From positions 204,111,741 to 204,175,740 of the forward strand of contig CM041465.1 of assembly GCA_023213395.1 (NCBI GenBank): DNA of 64,000 nt, written 5' to 3'. A program made the position numbers and the translations under genes. Position 1 is the first letter of the stretch. Every line of letters starts with the position of its first letter. Origin of the DNA: Cycas panzhihuaensis (Eukaryota; Cycadophyta). Positions 35,053 through 43,929 of the stretch are shown one piece after another. The notes beneath the pieces were generated by a model. That model was not told the DNA's origin, searched no databases, and saw only the letters and a list, made by a program, of their open reading frames with translations.

Positions 35053-35525
35053 TGAAGCGGCCCCATTAGAGTTTGGCCGACCTCTATGTTCTTACTGTGG
35101 CCGACTTCTAGAGGCTATTATGGGCACAACTCTTCATGTTCTGGCCGACTTCACTAAGTCCTAGTTTGAGCGGCTATAAATAGGGATCCATGGGGTTATT
35201 CCCCATTATCATTGTGAAGTATTCCTCTTCTCATTTTTGGATCTAGGGCTACTGCAGATTCGGCCTTAGGGCTACAATTCTTAGGAGGATTCCCACCTCA
35301 AAGGGATTGGTGATCAGCGCAAGTTGTTGTTAGTATTTGTTGGGGCTATTATCTATATTTTGTATATCAGTTGGCATCATATCTGGTACTCGTAATTGAT
35401 TTATACTTGGAATTATTCATCTATATTGTACTCCTATGCTCATAATCATCGATCGATGTTACATTGGTTTGTGAATTGAGCTACTGCACTTTATTTCTAG
35501 TTTTGTGGTGAAAAGAAGTGTCACA
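35053..35525 (+). repeat. G3 5' LTR
   Basis: Ends GTCACA, two bases before the primer site. Contains a TATA-like TATAAATAG at 35175-35183, the likely core promoter of the element. Confidence 0.95.
35175..35183 (+). promoter_or_regulatory. TATA box in G3 5' LTR
   Basis: TATAAATAG, conserved at 40236-40244 in the 3' LTR; position inside the LTR fits a U3/R promoter. Promoter role is inferred. Confidence 0.7.
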
Positions 35526-35527
35526 AG

Positions 35528-35539
35528 TGGTATCAGAGC
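35528..35539 (+). other. G3 primer-binding site
   Basis: TGGTATCAGAGC, exact complement type of the initiator-Met tRNA 3' end, two bases after the 5' LTR. Confidence 0.95.
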
Positions 35540-35673
35540 TTTGTTCTGAAGCGGGATTTTAAGAAGATAGTTCAGCCAGGGGGAAGTAAAATTTTGACCT
35601 GCCCTCGCACCCTAAGAATTTTGAAAAGATCCAAACATAATTAAGATCCAGGAAGATCATACCGCCAAGCAAA

Positions 35674-36790
35674 ATGCCGATATGGCTAGAAGCAGAGGAA
35701 CAAACAGTAGAGGGATCTATGACAACGATCATGCAAGAACTTATACATCATATCAAGAACCTTAACCTGAGGCTAGAAAAGCAAGAGATACCCCATCCTA
35801 AAATAGAACAAAATCAAGATTCAGATCAAGACTCAGACCAAGGGAACCAGGGAAGAAGGTTTAAAGAAGGATTCGCATTTCAACGAAAGAACGTAAAGTC
35901 ACAACGAATTCAAACAGACACGAAGATCGCACTAGAAATGTTTGATCCGAAAAAGACACGTGACATAAGAGCATGGTTACTCTAGATGGAAACATATTTC
36001 GCAATAAACCAAACACTAGAGACAAATATGGTCCCCATCGCCTCTCTACATCAATATGGATAAGCCTTAAATTGGTATTATTGGTGGAAAAAGATGCAAG
36101 GACCACAACTACAAGAATGGAGAAACTTCTGAATGGCTATCATCAATCAATATGAAGATTCAGGAGCCATGGATTATTTCGCCCAACTGACAAGGCTACA
36201 GTAGACCGGATCGGTTCGTAAATATGCAGAACAATTTCAAATGCTCCAATGCCTTATTACATCAAGCATTCCCCAAGAATGCCTTAGGGAGACCTATATA
36301 AGCGGTCTTAAGGCACCCATAAGATTTCCGCATATTAGCACAACAACACGGAGCCTTGGAAGAAATCATAAAGCATGCCAGATGTGTCAAAGTCGAACTC
36401 AAAGAAACTAGGCCAACCTATGGACGCAGAACAGAATTTACACGACCACCTAACGCAAACTGAAATAGGTTAAGAGTTAAGTCGGATGCTCCTCTTGCAA
36501 TCAAAAGCACGACGGAAAATCCTACGCAAGACGAACATATGAAGAAAGGCACCTGTTTCAAATGCCGAGGAAAGTGGAACCGAGAGCACCAATGTCTGGG
36601 GAAAAAGGTATTCATGCTAAATAATGAAGAATTAGAGATACTTGAACAAGTGGAAGAAAATGAAGTCCCAGACCAGGAAGATAACAATGAACAAATCGAA
36701 GCCAAGGTGGATGAATTACTAGAAGTAGATACAAAGAATGTTCAATTTTTTTTGCAAGCTATAACAGGACAAAGTACCGTACCTTAGACA
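35674..36790 (+). pseudogene. gag: G3 gag with zinc knuckle
   Basis: Begins about 35674 with a charged, coiled-coil-like N-terminus (MTTIMQELIHHIKNLNLRLE). The capsid region follows: LEMFDPKKTRDIRAWLL, a stop at 35983, METYFAIN, ALNWYYWWKKM, EWRNF and NQYEDSGAMDYFAQLTRL. It continues through more stops to a CFKCRGKWNREHQC zinc knuckle (about 36552-36593), the form usual in chromoviruses. A Glu-rich linker leads to the protease. At least four stops interrupt it. Function: particle shell and RNA packaging in the live family. Confidence 0.85.
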
Positions 36791-37120
36791 TTACGATTCG
36801 AGGGAATGCTGAAAGGAGCTCCAATAGCAGTGTTGGTGGATAGTGGGAGCACCCACAACTTTATCAACAAACCAACAACTCAAAAGCTAGGACTAAAAGC
36901 GGAGCTGCTGAAGACCTTCCAAGTATCAATTCTGAATGGAAAAACAGCGCCATGCAAAGGGTTTTGCAGGAACATCAACTTGAAAATCGGTAAGTACCCT
37001 TTGAATTCCAATATGTTTGCAATGCAAATAGGTGTAGTTGATGTAGTTCTAAGGGTACAATGGTTGCAAACATTAGGGAATATAGTCACCAACTATATGA
37101 ATAGGGTTATATGCTTCTGA
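36791..37120 (+). pseudogene. pro: G3 aspartic protease
   Basis: Open for 105 codons from about 36806. It shows the active site VLVDSGSTHNFI (DSGS), then KLGLKAELLKTFQVSILNG and a degraded end, VVLRVQWLQTLGNI (usually ILGxxWL). A stop at 36787 separates it from gag and another at 37118 from RT. The catalytic Asp is kept. It would process Gag-Pol in a live element. Confidence 0.85.
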
Positions 37121-37165
37121 ATAAATGGCACAAAATACATATTACGTGGACCAAAAAATCCACCA

Positions 37166-38640
37166 ATGCAACTAGTGTCTTCCCATAGAATGGAGAAGAT
37201 CATGCAAAAGAAAGCTCTCACATACATAGTCTCCTACCACAAAGTCGAAATCCAAGAAATACCAATGGATATCCAACACGTTTTGGATGACTATAAACAA
37301 GTATTTGAAGAGTCGAAGGGATTACCTCCATTGAGAGAAACCCAACATGTTATTGATTTAGTCTCAGGAGCCGCACCGATGAACATAAGGCCATACAGGC
37401 ACCCATATCACATGAGGAAGGAGATCAAAAACATAACAAGAGATTTCCTTTCACGGGGCCACATTCAGAGTAGTATAAGCCCTTTTGCATCCCCAGTTGT
37501 AATCAGCCCCAAGAAGGATGGAACGGTCAGGATGTGTGTGGATTACAGAGAACTGAATAAGTTAACCATAAAGAATAGATATCCTATTCCCAGGATCGAT
37601 GACTTGCTAGACGAGATCCATTGGACAAAATATTTCTCCAAGATCGACCTCCATTCAGGCTACCATCAAATTGGGATAAAAGAAGAAGATGTTCACAAGA
37701 CAGCCTTCCGAACTCATGAAGGGCTATTCGAATTCAAAGTGATGCCGTTTGGACTGACCAACACTCTAGCAACATTCCAGGCCACCATAAACTCAACATT
37801 CAAGGAATTCTTAAGGAAGTTTGTACTAATCTTTTTTGATGATATTCTAATTTACAGCCAAACCTGGAGCGAGCATTTGGCGCATCTTGGATTAGTCTTG
37901 GAAATTTTAGCAAATAAATTATTCTTTGCAAACAAGAAAAAGCGCTCTTTTGGCCAACAAGAACTAGAATACCTCGGCCACATAATTACCCCAGAAGGAA
38001 TCAAAGTGGATCCCAAGAAGGTCCAGGCCATAGTAAATTGGCCACTGCCAAAGAATATCACGGGAGTTCGCAGCTTCCTGGGAGTAGCAGGGTACCTTCG
38101 GAAATTCATAAAAGGATACACCAACATAATGGCCCCACTTACGGACCTAACCAAGAAGGACACATTTGCATGGAATCCGACAGCCAACAATGCTTTTGAA
38201 GAACTAAAGGGCGCAATGGTAAGAGCTCTAGTCCTAACAATTCTAGATTTTTCTAAACCATTCATTTTGGAGTGCGATGCATCGGGTTTTGGCATAGGAG
38301 CCATCTTATTACAAGATGAAAGACCTATAGCATACAAAAGTAGGAAGCTGAACAACAAAGAAAAGCTAAAACCCATTTGCAATAAGGAAATGCTAGCTAT
38401 AATGCACACAATCCATTAGTGGAGACAATATTTGCTCGGGAGCCCATTCCAGGTATGAATTGATCATGACAGCCTCAAGTACTTCTTAAGTCAAAAGACG
38501 TTGTCAAACGAACAACAACAATGGTTGAGAAAATTACAGTCATTTGATTTAAATATCGTGTACAAAAGGGCAAAGAAAATGTCATAGCAGATGCCCTCTC
38601 AAGGATCCCACAGGAATCTCACAAGCAGTCAGCATTACAA
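37166..38640 (+). pseudogene. pol: G3 reverse transcriptase and RNase H (417-codon open stretch)
   Basis: 37166-38419 is one open frame of 417 codons. It holds the RT landmarks VVISPKKDGTVRMCVDYREL, SKIDLHSGYHQI (first catalytic Asp), GLFEFKVMPFGLTN and LIFFDDILIYS (catalytic pair), and the thumb VRSFLGVAGYLRKFI. RNase H begins at ILECDASGFGIGAIL (first Asp) and continues RPIAYKSRKLN and NKEMLAIMHTIH. A stop at 38417 then leads into DHDSLKYFLSQKTLSNEQQQ and, after a shift near 38555, VIADALSR-type wording. It is the most intact RT in the window. Both RT and RNase H catalytic residues are visible. Confidence 0.9.
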
Positions 38641-38699
38641 ACAATCTCAGTGGCTACCCCTGCATGGTATTAGACACTAAGAAAGGAGTATAACAACGA

Positions 38700-39885
38700 T
38701 CCAAGATACAAGCAGTTGATAAATAAGACAAACAAGGACAAATCTAATCTGTATGAGATACAACAAGGAATAATACTTAGGAAAGGGAAGATTTGCATTC
38801 CAAAAAAATCTACATTGAAAGAAATAATATTGCAGAAAGCTCACTCTACACCTATAGCAGGCCACACAAGGATTGACAAGACATATAGAAAGGTAAGAGC
38901 TTCTTTTTATTAGAAAAGACTAAAAACAAATGTTTAGAAATTTGTGGCAGAATGCGATACCTGTCAGAGGAACAAGATTGAATGCATAAAGATGCCAGGG
39001 TTACTCCACAGCCATTACCAGTTCCAAAACAAAAATGCGATGAGATATCTATGGGCTTCATAATAGGATTACCTCGCTCAGAAGGGAAGGACACAAGACT
39101 AGTCATAATAGATCGTTTTACAAAGTATGGCCACTTCAGAGGATTGAAATCATCAGCTAAAGCCAGCGAAGTTGTAGAATTATACATGAAGGAGATCCAT
39201 TGTCTACATGGCTTTCCAAGGGCAATTGTAAGTGACCGTGACCCAAAGTTTACCAGTAAATTTTGGCAAGATCTTTTCAAAATCGTCAGTACAAAACTCA
39301 AGATGAGCACAGCCTATCACCCACAAATAGATAGGCAAACAGAAATTGTGAATAAATGCCTATAAGTATACTTGAGAAATTTTTGCTCAGATAGACAAAA
39401 TCAATGGCATCGATGGTTGCACTTAGCAGAATGGTGGTACAACACCACCTACCACTCCTCAACAAAGATGACACCTTTCCAAGCCCTATATGGATACCAA
39501 CCACCATCCTTATTAACTTGGAACAGACCATCTCAGGTCTAGGCGATTCAAGAGCATCAGAAGCCAGTAGAGGAGACTATCAGTAGATTGAAAGACAATT
39601 TAGCAAGGGCACAAAATAGAATGAAGCAACAATCAGATTCGAAGCGCTCTGAAAGATAATTCGAAGTGGGCGATTGCATCTTTTTGTGTTTGCAGCCATA
39701 CAAATAGGTTTCCTTACAAGAAACAAGCAACCAAAAGCTCACACCTAGGTATTTCGGGCCATACGAAATCATGGCCAAAACAGGTGAGGTTGCATATCAA
39801 TTAAGGCTTCCAGAAGGTGTGAAAATTCATAACGTTTTTCATGTTTCCTGCCTAAAAAAGAAGGCTGGAGATAAAATAGTACCTC
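38700..39885 (+). pseudogene. pol: G3 integrase with first catalytic Asp replaced by Gly
   Basis: Zinc-binding region: QKAHSTPIAGHTRIDKTYRK and, after stops, KFVAECDTCQRNK. The core (frame of 38982-39365) reads EISMGFIIGLP where chromoviruses have EISMDFI; the codon GGC at 39054-39056 replaces the first catalytic Asp. The second Asp (IVSDRDPKF) and Glu (DRQTEIVN) are present. The C-terminal part reads HLAEWWYNTTYHSSTKMTPF, LYGYQPP, RYFGPYEIM and IHNVFHVSCLKKKAG. There are stops at 38911, 39363 and later. A point change such as GAC to GGC would explain the loss. Confidence 0.85.
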
Positions 39886-40085
39886 ATTCCAGCATCCCAG
39901 AGCTCACCGAAGAAAGAAAAATGGCATTGGAACAAGAAGGAATCCTGTAAACCTGCACCAAATCCCTCAAATCCAAACAAATCAAAGAACACTTGGTTAG
40001 ATAGAAAAACCTAGATGCTAAAGATGCCACGTGGTAAAATGACGAATGGATAAAGCAATTTCTGAATTTATCAGTGCTTTGAGGG
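39886..40085 (+). pseudogene. pol: G3 chromodomain-like tail
   Basis: SSIPELTEERKMALEQEGIL, a stop, SKQIKEHLVR, a stop, KNLDAKDATW, a stop and NDEWIKQF. The LVRWKNL/DATWE pattern is the chromodomain core found after chromovirus integrases. Three stops lie at positions that are normally Trp or Gln. Confidence 0.7.
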
Positions 40086-40111
40086 CAAAGCATAGTCTCA
40101 AGAAGGGGGGA

Positions 40112-40587
40112 TGTGAACCGACTCCATTAGAGTTTGGCTGACCTACATGTTCTTACTGTGGCCGACTTCTAAAGGCTATTTTGGGCGCAATTCTTCATGT
40201 TCTGGCCGACTTCATTAAGTCCTAGTTTGAGCACCTATAAATAGGGATTTGTGGGGTTATTTCCCATCATTATTGTGAAGTATTCCTCTTTCCATTTTCA
40301 ACTCTAGGGCTGCTACAGATTTGGCCTTAGGGCTGCAATTTTGAGGAAGATTCCACCTCGAAGGGATTGGTGATCAGCGCAGGTTGTTGTTAGTATTTTT
40401 TGGGACTATTATCTATATTTTGTATATCAATTGGCATCATATCTGGTACTCATAATTGATTTATACTTGGAATTATTCATCTATATTATACTCTTATGCT
40501 CATAATCATCAGTCGGTATTCTGTTATTTTGTGAATTGAGCTCTGTTCTACCTTATTTCTGGTTTCTTGGTGAAAAGAAATGTTACA
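40112..40587 (+). repeat. G3 3' LTR
   Basis: Starts TGTGAACCG straight after AGAAGGGGGGA (polypurine tract, 40101-40111). Ends GTTACA, followed by target duplication GATTA. Confidence 0.95.
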
Positions 40588-40602
40588 GATTATGTGTCGT
40601 CG

Positions 40603-41001
40603 TGTTAAGTAACCTCCCAAGGTTAGTGGCACATGAGCATCCGACTGCATGGTTAAGTTGGCAAAGATTAGTGTCAATTATTAATTTGTTTGCACAGGCA
40701 GCATACCTCCACTGATGAGATTAAAGGCCACATGGCCCACCAATAGGATGCTAGGAAAAAGTGCCCACTTTTGTCCACTTAAGGTCAAACATTTGTAAAG
40801 AGATCTCTTATGTCATAATCTTTTCTTGCAAGTTTGCACTAGCGTACATCTTCTCTTTTATTGTCCTTAAGCTTCCTTGTGCCCTTTTCTTGTATTCTTA
40901 ATGTAATTTAAGTTATTGCAGTAATAATAAAGATCTATTGTGCTCTCTTTGCTCTCTTAAATCTTACAATGGTGTGAAAATTGTCAGTTGGGATTGTATC
41001 A
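40603..41001 (+). repeat. T1 left LTR
   Basis: TGTTAAGTAACC ... GATTGTATCA; partner 41426-41825. Confidence 0.9.
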
Positions 41002-41425
41002 AGTGGTATCAATGCATGGTGCAATGATCTAGCAGGAGCATTCAACAACTATAGAAAAGAAAATTTTTTTTTACCCTAGGTGATCTCAAAACCCCTCCTT
41101 ACAAGTAAGTTTTCATTTTAAATTCTATTCAGTTCTACTACTCTGTGACAATTAACTACAAATGGGCAACATAGTCCAAATTCTAAGCCCATCACCCCCC
41201 AAACAACCCTCCCTACCCTTCAAGAAGAACAAATCCTCATAGTTCCCCCTATGTGTATCTTAGGCACCCATCAATGCCATCTCTAGAATAGAACCATTTA
41301 TGAGCATCTAGTGCAGTAAGCTGGCTATGAACCTGACGAAGCAACGTCAGAATCAAAAGACTTCATCAAGTAGCATCCACATTTTTAGTGCTTCAAGAAC
41401 TCAACGTCTCAGAGAGAGAGGGGCC

Positions 41426-41825
41426 TATTAAGTAACCTCTCAAAGCTAGTGGCACATGAGCATCCAACCGCATCGTTAAGGTGGTGAAGGTTAGTGTCAA
41501 TTATTAATTTGTGTGTGTGGGCCACATACCTCCATCAATGAGATTAAAGGTCGCATGGTCCACCAAGTGGATCTTAGGAAAAAGCGGCCACTTTTATCTA
41601 TTTAAGGCCAAGTGTTTGTAAAGAGATCACTTATGCCATAATCTTTTCTTGTGAGTTTGTACTAGCTTACATCTTCTCTTTTGTTGTCCTTTAAGCTTCC
41701 TTGTGGCCTTTTCTTGTATTCTTGATGTTATCTAAGCTATTGCAGTGATAATAAAGATCTATTGTGCTCTCTTTGCTCTCCTAAATCTTACATTGGTGTG
41801 AAAATTGCTCGTTGGGATCGTATCA
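41426..41825 (+). repeat. T1 right LTR
   Basis: TATTAAGTAACC (TG changed to TA) ... GATCGTATCA; partner 40603-41001. Confidence 0.9.
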
Positions 41826-41890
41826 CATAGGTATTTGACCTCTTCTTTAGCAAAGTTGCACTTGGAGCATTTTGCATACAAGTGATTTTC
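41826..41890 (-). pseudogene. pol: M RT fragment between T1 and I1
   Basis: Minus-strand reading ENHLYAKCSKCNFAKEEVKYL is the RT segment that follows the catalytic box in gypsy elements. It is isolated by T1 below and I1 above and continues the phase of 43204-42490. Confidence 0.85.
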
Positions 41891-42022
41891 TGTAGCATCC
41901 CAAAAACCTTGGAATTTGGTCAAAACTATACCTTATGACCATTCAAATCAAAGATCTCTGAACCATGATTCCAACGGTTTTGCACTATACTTCTTAGAAA
42001 ATTTCTATGAGATTGCTACAAG

Positions 42023-42035
42023 TGCTATCAGAGCC
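42023..42035 (+). other. I1 primer-binding-site-like sequence
   Basis: TGCTATCAGAGCC, one mismatch to the usual TGGTATCAGAGC, two bases after the 130-bp LTR-like unit. Confidence 0.7.
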
Positions 42036-42156
42036 TTGTTGAAAGCTATCTTGAGGAGAAATTTTGTTAGTTCAGCAAGGGAAATCAAGGGAAAATAGAG
42101 CTTTTGGGTCGAAAAAGCTTCCACATGAGGGAGAACTAGCTTAGATTCTCCCTAGA

Positions 42157-42417
42157 ATGGAACTAAGATCAGGGAGAACCCTTAACAAAATGGTAAGCCA
42201 ACCATCAGAAACAGTAGCAAATGTATCTCAATGTGTTGATACACTTAACAACGAGATAGCCCGGATGAATGGCAATGTAAATGAGATTAAAAGGGATATT
42301 CGGGAACTCATGACTAGAGTCATGGGGAGACCAAAGGATCTAGGCCCATCCGGCCATCAAAAGTTAGAGGAAAACACAAAAGAAGAAAAGAAAGTAGGGA
42401 AAGAAGACAGATTTTAG
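42157..42417 (+). pseudogene. I1 gag-like N-terminal reading frame
   Basis: An 86-codon frame starting MELRSGRTLN with a stretch of heptad-like residues (VDTLNNEIARMNGNVNEI) and a Lys/Glu-rich end. The LRSGR start followed by a coiled coil is common in gypsy gag N-termini. The frame stops just as the inverted right end begins, so only the first part of a gag would be made. No capsid core or zinc knuckle is present. Function is unproven. Confidence 0.5.
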
Positions 42418-42489
42418 AGACCTTCAATTTGAATGGTCACAAGGTATAGTTTTGACCAAATTCCATGGTGTTTGGGATGCTACATTTTC

Positions 42490-43204
42490 TCACAGTAAGT
42501 TTAAGATTTCCTCGATGTGAGTCATATGTTTGTTCCACCATCTATTATGTAATAAAATATCATCAAAGAAGACAAGCGCACATTTTTATAAGAAGGGTAC
42601 TAGAATCTCTTATTCATCATTGCTTGGAATGTAACCAGTGCATTTGTGAGACTAAAAGGCATTACTTTGAACTCATAATAGCCATGATAAGTGTGAATAG
42701 TTCTTTTGGAATGTCCTCTTCTTTGATCCTAATCTAGTGGTACCCTGAGCGAAGGTTATTTTTTTGTAAAATATTTGGTCCCGTGGAGCTCATCTACTTG
42801 TTCGTCAACTCCTGGAATTGGAAAGCAATTTTTCATCATGGCTTTGTTGAGGCCACAGTAATCAATGTGCATACGAAATAAACCATCTTTTTTCCTAATT
42901 ATGATGATTGGTGCTACAAGTGGGCTTTTATGAGGTACTATTGCCTTGTGGTCTAGTAAGTCTAATACTATTCTTTCTATTTTGTTCCCATAGTGATGTG
43001 GATGTTTGTAAGGTTTAACCACTATAGGGTTTGTGCCTTGCTTTAATTCAATTGTGTGTTCCATTCCACAATCCGAAGATAACCCCACCACGAGATCTTT
43101 GAAAACTTTCATGTATTTGTTTATTATCTCGTGTACTTGTACTTCATATTTACTTCCCTCCTCACTCTGATAGCAATGAAGTGAGCCCACATTGACCAAG
43201 CAAG
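42490..43204 (-). pseudogene. pol: M reverse transcriptase, N-terminal and catalytic part
   Basis: Minus strand: the pre-RT segment (YMKVFKDLVVGLSSDCGMEH, TIELKQGTNPIVVKPYKHP), then LVAPIIIIRKKDGLFRMHID, GLNKAMMKNCFPIPGVDE and LHGTKYFTK. After a frameshift near 42760 it continues to VMPF, LTNAL and the catalytic box FFDDILLH (about 42572-42549), and ends at I1. 43256-42756 is open for 166 codons. The YCGLN region shows typical RT wording with substitutions. Its upstream side is joined directly to an LTR fragment at 43205. Confidence 0.85.
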
Positions 43205-43345
43205 CCCAGGCATGGATGCTTGACATCACAAATACCAAGGAGAAATTAAATATCAATAATCAATGTACTCATTATCTCCATCCAAGGGTGTCCTTATGGG
43301 CACCTATTGGCCATTTTAGTGGAGCAAACTTGGAGGTGCATTATA
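43205..43345 (-). repeat. M 5' LTR fragment
   Basis: Same sequence family as 32809-32951 and same orientation, beginning TATAATGCACCTCC on the minus strand. It stops at about 43205, where RT-side sequence starts, so the rest of the LTR, gag and protease have been deleted. Confidence 0.8.
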
Positions 43346-43684
43346 GAAACATTCCCACAGCTTCTAACATTGGTTATCCCAATTTCTACCCTCAGTCGCT
43401 ATAAGCAGCAGGTAAACAAAGCCACTCTTTAGGCTTCAAAAACACATTGAATTGTACAAAAAGGAGAAACTCCGAAAACCTCTTCCCTGAAAATCTTGAA
43501 TTCAACTGTTTGCATGTCTCTGAGTGACCCTTTCCAATAAAGAAACAGGCCAAAGTATTTAATCAAAAGGACAACAATATGCATGAAAGAAACTTTGTAA
43601 ATATTAAATAGGTAAGATAAGGCGAGAAATCCAGATTGCATATATGAAATTCAAATGGGCTAATAGAAAAATAAAAGAATGGTT
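43346..43684. other. Unassigned stretch between M and C1
   Basis: 339 bp, A-rich, no recognisable reading frame or repeat partner. It is the sequence into which C1 inserted (TGGTT at its right end). Confidence 0.5.
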
Positions 43685-43916
43685 TGTTAGAATATTAATG
43701 TACATTTGATTTGTCCCACATGCAAGTGGGTCCTACTCTTCCATGATGACTTGTATTATAAATACACAATATTGTGTATCATATTGTAATGATGTTGTAA
43801 TGACGTTTTGTTAATACGATAGAGGTACCTTAAGGGTACCGTTCAATCCTGTGGAGGTGCTTTTGTTCTGTTTGGGTCTATTTATGATTATCTTATTGCA
43901 GGTCTATTTTCTAACA
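43685..43916 (+). repeat. C1 5' LTR
   Basis: TGTTAGAATATT ... TTTTCTAACA, with TATA-like TATAAATA at 43757-43764. Confidence 0.95.
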
Positions 43917-43929
43917 TGGTATCAGAGCG
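43917..43929 (+). other. C1 primer-binding site
   Basis: TGGTATCAGAGCG adjoins the 5' LTR with no gap; exact tRNA-iMet type. Confidence 0.95.

Larger units (their letters stand above)
35053..40587 (+). mobile_element. G3: chromovirus with both LTRs, nested in M
   Basis: A complete-length Ty3/gypsy element of 5.5 kb. LTRs are 473 and 476 bp, with a perfect target duplication GATTA (35048-35052 and 40588-40592). It has a perfect tRNA-iMet primer site (TGGTATCAGAGC, 35528-35539), a polypurine tract (AGAAGGGGGGA), and gag, protease, RT, RNase H, integrase and a chromodomain-like tail in order. The 5' LTR starts TGAAGCGG and the 3' LTR TGTGAACCG, so the 5' copy has lost one TG. The LTRs differ at roughly one base in ten, so it is older than C0 and C2. 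Stops and shifts, plus loss of a catalytic Asp in the integrase, make it inactive. Confidence 0.95.
40603..41825 (+). mobile_element. T1: short non-coding LTR element (TRIM/SMART-like), nested in M
   Basis: Two ~400-bp direct repeats (40603-41001 and 41426-41825, roughly nine bases in ten agreeing) enclose only 424 bp. The left LTR ends TATCA. Two bases later comes TGGTATCAATGC, a primer site with two changes from the tRNA-iMet type. AGAGAGAGAGGGGCC precedes the right LTR and fits a polypurine tract. The inner part has no protein domain. Flanking pentamers CGTCG (40598-40602) and CATAG (41826-41830) look like a decayed duplication of CGTAG, and the M frame continues across them. Replication would need enzymes from another element. 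Confidence 0.85.
41891..42484 (+). mobile_element. I1: 594-bp element with inverted LTR-like ends and 5-bp target duplication
   Basis: Starts TGTAGCATCCCAAA and ends with the inverse (TTTGGGATGCTACA). The outer 69 bp (41891-41959 and 42416-42484) are inverted repeats with about 90% agreement. Target duplication TTTTC lies at 41886-41890 and 42485-42489. The left end looks like a complete 130-bp LTR (41891-42020, ending TTGCTACA), followed two bases later by TGCTATCAGAGCC, a near-perfect tRNA-iMet primer site, and a gag-like N-terminus from 42157. The right end is a partial LTR in the opposite orientation. It seems to be a retrotransposon derivative that integrated by its inverted LTR tips. 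Confidence 0.85.
32809..43345 (-). mobile_element. M: minus-strand chromovirus carrying three nested insertions
   Basis: Remnants on the minus strand run from an LTR start (43345) through RT (43204-42490), RNase H (about 34900-34470) and integrase/chromodomain (about 34450-32960) to the 3' LTR (32951 downwards). The element is the same family as P. It is split by G3 (35053-40587), T1 (40603-41825) and I1 (41891-42484). After removal of each insertion with one copy of its target duplication, the RT phase is continuous through the three sites. The 5' LTR is cut to about 140 bp and joined directly to the pre-RT region, so gag and protease are deleted. Confidence 0.85.
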
